The translations under genes and the position numbers were made by a program. Of a DNA stretch of 64,000 nucleotides, positions 55,713 through 64,000 are shown in pieces. Positions within the stretch are counted from its first letter, which is position 1. Every line of letters begins with the position of its first letter. The notes under the pieces were generated by a model. The model had not been told where the DNA came from. It worked only from the letters and a program-made list of their open reading frames with translations, and made no database searches. Source of the stretch: Gerris lacustris (Eukaryota > Arthropoda > Insecta > Hemiptera > Gerridae); contig OX578276.1 of assembly GCA_951217055.1 (NCBI GenBank), positions 132,234,587-132,298,586 of the forward strand. The letters are read 5' to 3'.

Positions 55713-56690
55713 ACATATTTATGTTCATGATACATATGCAGTGTGCATGGGTAATCATTACAATACTAAACTCCCTTAGAACTGTTTGATTTTTTGTATA
55801 ATTAGTTATATTAACCTCACGGTTGATATAACAAAATGATTACTTTATTGCCCGTTAAATGTTAAGTGCAGATCGGGAAAAAGTAGTTGTTAAATTAAAA
55901 TTATTCTGTGATACAGAAAAAAAATAATAACCTTATATCCCACACAAAATCAGTTCTTCTTATAGTGAGTAAAACATTAACAGTAAATTGGGACTAAATT
56001 AGTTAACGGGCGCATTCTTGAGAAAGATCATAAAAACAGTGAAATATTGAAAGTAATAATAGTTTTACAATAAATAATTTTCTTTTATAAAGATTTAATA
56101 ACGTTGAAAGGGTTGCGATAAGGGTAAAATAAATAATACATTTTTTTTGGCTCCACATCTGTTATGATTGCTGGGGGGATTGTTATTTTAAGTCTAGATA
56201 TAATTGATTTGGATATTTCAAGACAGGACATTGAAGATATACATAATATAATATCGCACGACTGAAACAACATTACAATTTTTTCCGTACCGATTCTCAT
56301 GACCTTTTATTTGATTCATTATCCGCAGATTGATTGATAAGAAGGTTAATTGATTTAAAGAATTTCCTTGAAATTTTCTCTCATTTTAGGGTATGATTGT
56401 ACGATTATAACTTAAAGCAATTATTTTTGCGAAAGAGATCAACCAGGTTTAACTTATAATAAATTTTATTTGCTGGAGGCAAAAAAGATAAAAAGAAAAA
56501 AAAAAAGAATCAATATAAATAGGTCAAATTTGCAATTTAAGTGAATTGGCATTTGTCCCAAATACCCCGGTAATTATTTGAGCAAAAGTAGACATTATCC
56601 TATTAGGTCTAATATTTTATTTCATGCTTTCTATAAATTGATAGTATTTAATAAGTGGTATTAAGTAAGTGATAATATAATTATAACGAC
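55713..56690. other. no gene seen
   Basis: AT-rich and anonymous. Confidence 0.5.
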
Positions 56691-56699
56691 GTAATAACA

Positions 56700-57165
56700 T
56701 CAATTGAATTGTATGGATATTGTAAAGAATCTGGAAGCCACTCTAAATCTCAAGACCATAGGTGACCAAGGGGTACGAAATATCCATGTCCACGGACCAT
56801 AAGTTAGAAATGCCTCTCCTCTCGTTAAAGTAAAATAATTAATTATTAAAATAGTCAAAGTAAGTGTCGTTTTGTTGAATTTGATATCAGTCAGCAGAAA
56901 TGATCCCGCATTTAGATTTGTTTGAAGTATCATTAAAATATTTATTGTAGGCTGACGTGCACTGGCAAGCCTTCCACTGAAACAGCGTTCATCCGTAGGA
57001 TGCATCGGCCGTGCATCGTCGAACTTGCCCGAACTAGTCTGAACGAAAAGAATGAAACCAAGCCCATTGCGTCAAACTCTGACCCAATGCACGATAAATT
57101 CCTCATAAGATCCGGATTGCACAGGATATATTTCGGCTCATTCGGCCAAAGTCCTTGACCTGCCC
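56700..57165 (+). other. two short unidentified open blocks, GC-richer
   Basis: 56712-56801 is a 29-codon ATG frame ('KNLEATLNLKTIG...VRNIHVHGP'). 56953-57159 is open for about 68 codons without an ATG start ('GKPSTETAFIRRMHRP', 'NSDPMHDKFLIRSGLHRIYF'). The base composition is less AT-rich than the flanks. I recognise no domain. They could be exon or transposon pieces, or chance; minus-strand frames overlap them. Confidence 0.25.
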
Positions 57166-57588
57166 CAACCACAGCTCTATTTTTTCAATGTATTTTTATT
57201 AAATTTCTTCAATTTTTCTGTTAATATATTTTCTTTCACGCTCCTCAGGTAGTATCATTTGTCCAAAATTTGACCATTTTTCGAGTGATAAAATTCGACG
57301 AACCTTCCAGGAGCGGGCTATGTAAGTGCTAAAACTTGCTTAGTTGATCCTTTCACTAAGTATTGAGGTGCCCAATATTTCTGCTTTTCTTCCTCCGTCT
57401 ACTGATCGCAGATATACTTCCAAAAACAATATCTTATCCCCATTTAATTAATCCATTCCAATGAGAAAATTATATGGAATCTAGAAAAAAAAGTACCAAC
57501 AAATACTGGATTACACTGTTGCCAGTACAGACGAAAACCGATTCCAGTAGACGAACTTTCGGCAGTGGTGCCAGTCGTCCGTCAAATG

Positions 57589-57969
57589 GGTTGAACTAGC
57601 CTATACGGGGCATCATGTATAGAAATGAAAAAAACTGGGACATATAATTAAAGTCTAAAAGAATGCACCAATTATGGATTCTTCTTCATTTCATAAGTTT
57701 TCTCTTAATACAATTTCCATCTTCAGTCCTCTATTTTTTGACACAGCTGTATACAGGTCGATTTTGGGGATCTTGGGCGTATATATCTGTTGTAGATTAC
57801 CTGGGCTTCGATGTAGCGTATCTGGATTTTCAAGAGAGTATGAAATAAAAAAGAATATATAAATAATGCAATTTATATCAATATACAAGAAACACTTTAA
57901 TTATGTATGCATTATATTTGTTAGTTTTTGCATTTATATACATGATGCCCCATATAGGCTAGCCCAACC
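57589..57969. mobile_element. MITE family K, copy 2, with 8-bp target duplication
   Basis: 381 bp between perfect GTCAAATG repeats (57581-57588 and 57970-57977). Ends GGTTGAACTAGCCTATACGG and, inward from the right, GGTTGGGCTAGCCTATATGG, similar over about 40 bp. The interior is the reverse complement of copy 1, including 'gatgtagcgtatctgg' at 57811. An 8-bp duplication fits hAT, P or Merlin; the family is not decided. The frames inside (57663-57888, both strands) are shadows. Confidence 0.82.
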
Positions 57970-57977
57970 GTCAAATG

Positions 57978-58779
57978 GCCTTAAACACGGCCGAACTTTA
58001 ATTTGGCTGAACACTGTTCCTATGGACGATCCGTCCATTACCAGGCAATCTGCCTAGCAGGATGGCGCTTGTAATTTAGATATTTCATAAATACATTTAA
58101 ACAAATAATCAATTCATTATCGTTTTAACATTATTAAATTTTAGAATCTTTATTGTATTTGTATTGTTCTTGATATTAACATTCACAATGACGACTAAGT
58201 TTGCCATAATAAAGTAATCAATTGACAATAACTTCTAGCTTAAATTAAAATAGAGATAATCAATTTTTAGAATCAATTATAATACTGATAGATATGTATG
58301 TTGATGGAACTAATTATTAAGATAAACTAGTATATAACCTTTTATTAAAAGGTTAGGATATGAAATGTTCACTTTCACCACTGCCACTTGGCACAGTGAA
58401 AAGGATTATTTGGGATAGATTATAAGGAAAGGAGGTGAATAAAGGGATTAGCATGGTCGGATAGGGAATCTTCGCAGTGTCCGTCCCAAGAAGTTGATAT
58501 ATGTCGCACGACGTAGACATTAAGTTCGTCCTCTAAATCGGTCTTTTTCCTTAGAATTTTATGTTGGAGTGATTGGAGACATCAAAAGTTGGAAAGTTAG
58601 AAGCTATAATAATATCAATTTACGACCCAGAAGTCACAGTAGTAACCTTAATTATCTTGTGCCTTGGCTTTTTTAAACGAATGTCAAGATAGAATAGTTA
58701 GTTGAAGTTCGAGTTTATTATGTATGCTATAGTGAAAACCGGAGGACAAGTACTACGGCGACGAGCCAATGTATTATGA
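57978..58779. other. no gene seen
   Basis: No motif recognised. 58370-58560 may be the decayed downstream part of the RT relic at 58780-58965 (same strand), but no block can be matched with confidence. Confidence 0.4.
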
Positions 58780-58965
58780 CTAATTTTGTTGGCTTTTTAT
58801 CCATTTCGTTTGATTTAATCCTCTATTTTCCTTACATAGAACATAGTTTAAGGAGCGTAAGGTGATTTTGGGTAATGTTAGAGACTTGGACTGAAAGGTT
58901 GCTTTGTCATCGGCAAATATAGAAAAGCATAGTGAGATAAGCATAATATAAACATGATCCCACAC
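58780..58965 (-). pseudogene. reverse transcriptase scrap around the F-A-D-D box
   Basis: Minus strand: 'FSIFADDKATFQSKSLTLPK' contains motif C (F-A-D-D), followed at the usual distance by 'ENRGLNQTKW', matching the N-x-L-x-L-N-x-x-K-T block of Jockey/CR1-type RTs. Just upstream, the +1 frame gives 'GSCLYYAYLTML', a decayed 'GS-L-GP-L-F-L-Y-I-N-D-L' motif B. So a frameshift lies between B and C. Confidence 0.6.
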
Positions 58966-59577
58966 AACAACTTAAAACTAAATTTAAAATAAACTTAAAA
59001 CAAACAACTGTCTAATGAGTAACTATTTTTAGATCTATCCAAAGTAACAATAATTAAGATCTACAGTATCTTAATTTATTATCACAACAATTTATATTTA
59101 AGCTTCTCTTAGTTTTTATTCAAATATTAGACTTTCTAAAGCTCCTTGAAATATTTATTTTTCTGTTTGAAATAATGTTGTTAAAATATTTACAACCTTA
59201 AATTTTAAAACGGTTTAAATAAATTTAGATCTTACACCGTTTAATTTTAACATTATATAAATAAATTTAACATTCCCCACTTTTTCTTTATTAGCATTAT
59301 TGAATAAAAATAATTGTTTGAAAGAAAATTAGATTTTTGACTTCTTTTTTTCATCAATAAGTAGACGTTGGTGTTTAGACATTTAAGTCTAAATGTTTGA
59401 AAATTAAAATAATCTTAACGGATAACCAGGTTTTATTAGTAAATGCTTAAATAAGAATTTCTTAATTTTCAGGTCAAAGTTAAATAAAAATTTATAAGGC
59501 CCAACAGCACTTTTAATTCTTATTTTCTCGAGAATTATTCGTACACTTAGTGGTAAATTTTTAAAGAAATAAAATAT
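58966..59577. other. no gene seen
   Basis: Very AT-rich; nothing supportable. Confidence 0.55.
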
Positions 59578-60172
59578 GCCAATTAGTGTGACACATAGCC
59601 TCCTCGCATCCTGCTTTGTATAGTTTTATAATTTTATTCTTTTACAAACTATAATAGTCAAATTTATTTAATCTCACCCGTTATTTAAATCTGTAAAAAT
59701 TGTTTTGTTTTTTCATATAAAAATACCAATTTAGCAACATTTAAAGAACGCAGACTGTTGAAATTAATCTGGGACTCTCTGCGGGCTATTTTCGACAAAA
59801 CATCCGAATTTCATAAAAATCAGAAAAAGTACTTTTGAAGATGTAGGTGTAAATAAATGTGTGTTTGTGCACATGTCGAAAAAAACAAATGGGCCCAGAA
59901 GGTTGAAACTTCTATGGTATAAACAATGGGCTAATTCATTTATTTCACATAAAAAAAAAATGGGAGAAGTAGGTTTTAAATTATATTGGTTCGCAAAAAT
60001 TTAGAGACAGGCCGCTAGACCGACAGGCAGACACAGAACCAAAACTGCTCCCTGATGTCTGAAACGGATTTCTGTCTTAGAATTTTTTGAAATGGGAGAC
60101 ATAAAAAAAAAAAAAATCGTTCTTCGGAAAGATCACATAGCTTCCTTTACTTTCAGTAAGCTCAGAAGCAAT
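59578..60172 (+). repeat. family B, copy 6 (near full length)
   Basis: From 'gccaattagtgtgacacatagcctcctcgcatcct' to the 3' hairpin 'gcttcctttactttcagtaagctcagaagc'. With copy 1 it defines a unit of about 590 bp. No coding capacity. Confidence 0.7.
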
Positions 60173-60179
60173 AAATTTT

Positions 60180-61445
60180 AAATAATATATATTTTTAAAG
60201 ATAAATAAACATAGTCAGACATATAGAGTATCATCCAAGATAGAGCTCCAGTCTCCAGTAAGACGTAAAGCTAACTCTCTTAACTCACACACCGACACTT
60301 AATTCTTGATATTGTTACCTCTTTTCACATTATTATTTATTATATAGGTGCATATGATTTAAAGTTATTTTTTTTATATATTTATAAAATAAAAATCTAT
60401 AAGATCCTTTATTACGTTAGTTGTATCAAGTTCGTTGAATGTAGTTATAAATATATTTAAACTTTATATAGGTAACAAAGCACACTTTGTTTGATAAAGT
60501 TTGACAGAAGGATGTTTATCTTAAAATTAATGAGACTTAACGATGAAAATGTAGTCAGAAAAGATTCATGTAGGTAGAATATTGCTGGCTGATAGAATGT
60601 TCAAGTATAGGCTTCTAAACTCCAATGCGAACGTACAAATGCTTCTAGACAGATTCAAACCTCTCTTTTACGACAATAGTCTCTTTCAATTCTTTCTCTG
60701 GTTACCAATATATTGTTTATACTCAAAATTTGTATTTAGGATTACTTTTGTTACTGTTAGCTGGTTTTTACTAATAAATATAAATTTGTATATGTTGAGT
60801 TCATTGTGGGAAGGGAATACTTTACCCAATACCTAAGTACTATTTGTTCTTCTGGTTTTAGGTCTTTATTAAATAGAAATAATATTCTAATACTTAAAAC
60901 ATGGATAACATTAAAAGCTTATTATATTTTAGCTGCTTGGCAGTTTTTATTTTTTATTAGCAAGCGTCCATATAGCAATTTTTTTCCAATGTTATTTTTT
61001 AAATATTTACAGCTCATTTATTTTTTTAAGCTTTGGTTATTTTCTTCGTCAGAAATATTAATTGAAGTAATAGCTATTATTTACTGATATTTTTTGAATG
61101 AGACTTACCCAACCAGCATGGGCACACCGCGATTAGACGAGAGACCAGGCCAAACTGGGGACTCGTAACCTGAGCGCGGCTCTTCTCTTTAATAAACAAC
61201 AAATAAACAAACAGCATATGTTAACAAATTGACATTATTTTAATTGGACAAATCTTCTACTTCTATAATGTAAGCATCTACACTTACTATTACTATCTAT
61301 TATATAGAGTGGTCTCTACGTTTGCTCATAATATGTTATTTTAATTAACAAATTATCAGGAAATATATTTCCTATATTTTTACTAAAAATAATAATTTTG
61401 AAATGATAAGGTTGAAAAGTTTTGATCCTAGAGTCTTTGCCAGCT
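60180..61445. other. no gene seen; GC-richer patch near 61110-61185
   Basis: AT-rich apart from 61110-61185 ('gcacaccgcgattagacgag...ggggactcgtaacctgagcgcggc'), which I cannot assign. The overlapping frames at 60582-61087 are Phe/Leu/Ile-rich and look like chance. Confidence 0.45.
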
Positions 61446-61473
61446 CTCTAAAGAACCCTAAAAATCTCGTTCA

Positions 61474-61611
61474 GACTGCCGAACTGAACAAAGAGAATGA
61501 GAAAAACATTGTTATCTGCGCATGCCCAGTCTAAAGTACGCCTGCGCATCTAAGACTGGGCATGCGCAGATACCAATGCTTTTCTCATTCCCTTTCTTCG
61601 GTTCGGCAGTC
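61474..61611. mobile_element. 138-bp fold-back, 59-bp arms, GCGCATGC core
   Basis: Left arm 61474-61532 and right arm 61553-61611 are inverted copies with few mismatches (GACTGCCGAACTGAACAAAG.../...CTTTCTTCGGTTCGGCAGTC). Weaker similarity runs outward to 'tctaaag' on both sides. Near the centre 'tctgcgcatgcccagtct' faces 'agactgggcatgcgcaga', with a third 'ctgcgcat' in the loop. Longer and GC-richer than chance hairpins here. A MITE or a transcribed hairpin. Confidence 0.75.
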
Positions 61612-61639
61612 AGGATGAGGCTTTAGACTTTGTGAGTTT

Positions 61640-62840
61640 ATAAGATTTTATATTTCGTTTAGTATTACAGACTGGGGTAATGATTTTTATTATATATAGT
61701 CCAAAAATTATAACCTAAGTTATAATTATAACTAATCGATGTCACTTTGCGTTTTTCCAAATTGAACGAGAAACCGAAGAAGTATAAAAGATAGATTCTT
61801 AACCATTATACATTGGAATTTTAAATTATTTATCAATGAAACTCTAGTGCCAATTATAAGAGTGCTCATAAAGATAAGCTCTTTTAAAGGTAACCAAAAC
61901 GGTGATCGAATGCATTAATCATTGCGAATATTGTGCAAAATATACTAATTAGAATTATAGTTATAACTAAATCTAAAATAGTTTATAGATGCAGCATAAC
62001 CATCTCCAACCATCTGGCTTGTTTTTAGAACAAGGTTTAAACTATACTCGTTAAAGGCCATTTTCTTTATTAAAAAGCGAGTTAATTCATTTAAATTATG
62101 CTACTTCAACAACTTTTCTACTTTTATAAGAATACAAATTACCCTATAATATTAACTAACTTTAGTAAAATAATCAGATTTTTTTCCTTGGCTTAATATT
62201 GATTATTAAGAAAATAATATACAGAGGTAATTTCGTTTCATTGATAAATATATAGTATGCATATATGTACCAGCAAATTTTACAAATATTTATTAAATAG
62301 ATTAGTATGAATCAGTCAGTTTAAATACTAAATATATATAATTTCTGAATGTTTAATGTATTATATTTGTTCATATCTACTTTAGATCTATGAATGCGTT
62401 ATAATCTATCTAAGTATGTTAGGAAAATGTTTAAAGTCTAATGTGCCAATTTCATGTTTTTCAAACTTACTTATGGTCATCTGATTTTGCCTTTTATAAT
62501 TTTTATAAAAAGAATTATTCCTTGAGTAATTAGTGTAATATAACTTTTCTTTTGTTATTAAGACAAAATCGAAATTAAAAATGCATTATTGAAAATCCGA
62601 AAATTTGATCTCTCTGAGGTTTTGAGGAGCTCCATTTGGCACCTTTAGATAAATCCTCCTCCCCACGACACTCCCCCCCCCCCCAAAAAAAAAAAAAAAA
62701 TCTTGTAGAACAACTCAATTATCGAGTTTATTTAATTTAATTTTTTTTTTTTTTTCATTATTATTATCTTTTATACTACTATAATAGCATAGATAATTCA
62801 ATCACTTTATTTTATATTATACCTATTCTTTTTTTTTATA
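61640..62840. other. no gene seen; C and A runs
   Basis: AT-rich. A C12 run directly followed by A16 at about 62671-62700; T-runs near 62740. No gene. Confidence 0.5.
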
Positions 62841-62847
62841 ACTTGCT

Positions 62848-62876
62848 AAGTAATAATAATAATAATAATAATAATA
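62848..62876. repeat. (AAT)n microsatellite
   Basis: About nine AAT units. On the minus strand 'aaataaatgg' precedes (TAT)n, the form of a LINE 3' tail. It lies about 520 bp beyond the stop of the RTE-like relic, but that element seems to end earlier, at its own (CTAA)n. Confidence 0.8.
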
Positions 62877-63397
62877 CCATTTATTTGAAGTGAATATAGT
62901 ACATGCGTTTTTCTTATAATAATAATTTTATCTTTCTATTCACATCGCTTCAGCCTAAGCTGTGGTGACCCTTAAGGTCTGAATTCGGAAAAATGTACAA
63001 TAAATTTGAAGTGAAAACTAATTAGTTAATTAATTAATAAACATGCAATTTAAGAAAACAGCTAAACAAATTTCTTTTTGTTATATATCGTTAATGTTAA
63101 GGTTTAAGTACAACAAAAGGTAACAATTATTTGTGATAATAATCATTCAATAATATAAGTTGATTCATTAGAAAAATTGTTGATATAACTATTAACCAAT
63201 TTCATATTATAATACTAACTAAAAAAACGTGTAATAAATAAACAGTATAAATAAATAAATAATTACTCAGTAACATACATTTTATAAAAAATTCTTATAA
63301 CTAAATAACAATCCTATTATAAACTAATAATACATAACAAAACATAACAGACTTGGTAACAGTATTATAACAATTTGTTTAAGTTTATTCTGACTAG

Positions 63398-64000
63398 TTA
63401 GTTAGGATGCAACCATGCATCTTTGTAGATTTGCTCCATTCTTCTCCACTCATGTCGATCTAGGGCTACTCTTGGCCATGTTGGTCCACCACAGCATCTT
63501 CTCATTTCCATGTCCCAGTAAACTTTAGGCCTTTCTCTTTTCCTTTTGTACCCCAACGGTGTCCATTCAATTACTTTCTTGGCCCACCTTCCGTCGGATG
63601 TCCTGACTAAGTGTCCTGCCCATCTCCATTTTCTACCTATAATTTCTTTCCCTATATCATTAAATTTTGTTCGATCCCTTATCCATTCATTACTTTTATG
63701 TTCTCTTCTTCCAATTTTTAACATGCTCCGCTCCATCCTCCTAACTGCTACTCTTAGCCTGTCAATATTACCCTTTGTCAAGCACCAAGTCTCACATCCA
63801 TACATTATAACTGGTTTCACCACGCAATTCCATAGTTTTGTTTTTATTTCCACCTCGACGTTTGATCTGAAGAGCTTTCTGTATCTATTATAACTTCTCC
63901 AGCCTAAACCAATTCTTCTCTTAATTTCCCTTGTAACCCAGTCACCCTTGGTTAACATCTGTCCCAAGTAAATAAATTCCTCAATTTCGTCGACCCTTTT
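63398..64000 (-). pseudogene. RTE-like non-LTR retrotransposon, RT thumb and C-terminus (runs off the window)
   Basis: The minus-strand frame is open from the window edge (64000) to the stop at 63398, 200 codons. 'DEIEEFIYLGQMLTKGDW' is the Y-L-G block after the catalytic box. Then come 'IKRRIGLGWRSYNRYRKLF', 'KTKLWNCVVKPVIMYGCETW', 'RRMERSMLKIGRR', 'IIGRKWRWAGHLVRTSDGRW' and the C-terminal 'DRHEWRRMEQIYKDAWLHPN'. No internal stop. TAACTAACTAG follows the stop at once, the short-repeat 3' end expected for RTE elements. Catalytic residues would lie beyond the window, so intactness is unknown. The plus-strand frame inside is a shadow. Confidence 0.88.

Noticed and set aside
57663..57888. Three overlapping frames on both strands
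   Set aside because: All inside MITE K; not conserved in the other copy.
60582..61087. Two overlapping plus-strand frames (84 and 93 codons)
   Set aside because: Phe/Leu/Ile/Tyr-rich products expected by chance from AT-rich DNA, overlapping in different frames, with no recognised motif.

Overview
This window reads as non-coding nuclear DNA of an arthropod, most likely an insect with a large, AT-rich, transposon-filled genome. The evidence is the strong AT bias, frequent A/T runs and TA, ATT and C microsatellites, and relics of RTE, Jockey-like, BEL/Pao, Tc1/mariner-like and PIF/Harbinger elements. tRNA-derived SINEs and many dispersed repeats of the type with an 'aatttcgtcaaaatcgg' block followed by 'acagacagac' also point that way. 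I found no convincing host gene, no complete tRNA or rRNA gene and no intact transposon gene. The order of insect cannot be fixed from the sequence.

Layout. 0-5 kb: a 265-bp fold-back insertion with an 11-bp target duplication, an unidentified minus-strand coding relic, and an RTE 3' end. 5-13 kb: a terminal-inverted-repeat (TIR) element with a G-rich minisatellite inside it, and repeat families A, D, J, L and M, some nested in each other. 13-20 kb: families B, C and H, a tRNA-derived SINE, a GTTCC-rich hAT-like element, and a 778-bp PIF/Harbinger element with TTA duplications. 20-30 kb: a four-unit array of a CTCF-like 14-mer, a BEL/Pao integrase relic, a second SINE, and family C nested in family D. 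30-36 kb: two large fold-backs and family H. 36-40.5 kb: AT-rich and anonymous. 40.5-46.2 kb: a 5'-truncated Jockey-like copy with poly(A) and a perfect 10-bp target duplication, a MITE inside family B, and an RNase H relic. 46.8-54.1 kb: a GC-rich island, a mariner-like transposase end, and two further non-LTR relics. 54-64 kb: more B, H and MITE copies, a short GC-richer fold-back, and an RTE reverse transcriptase running off the window.

The most interesting recurring signal is an RNA-like motif: CTGAAGA, one extra base, a stem-loop, GAAAC, then (C)GTC or CGGTC. It occurs in at least seven places, in both orientations, twice as head-to-head pairs inside fold-back insertions. It has the parts of a minimal hammerhead ribozyme but with one extra core nucleotide. 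Penelope-like retroelements are known to carry hammerheads, so a Penelope-type non-autonomous element is a reasonable guess; the extra base leaves cleavage activity open.

Nothing here forms a pathway. The relationships between features are insertional: several elements sit inside others, which gives relative ages.
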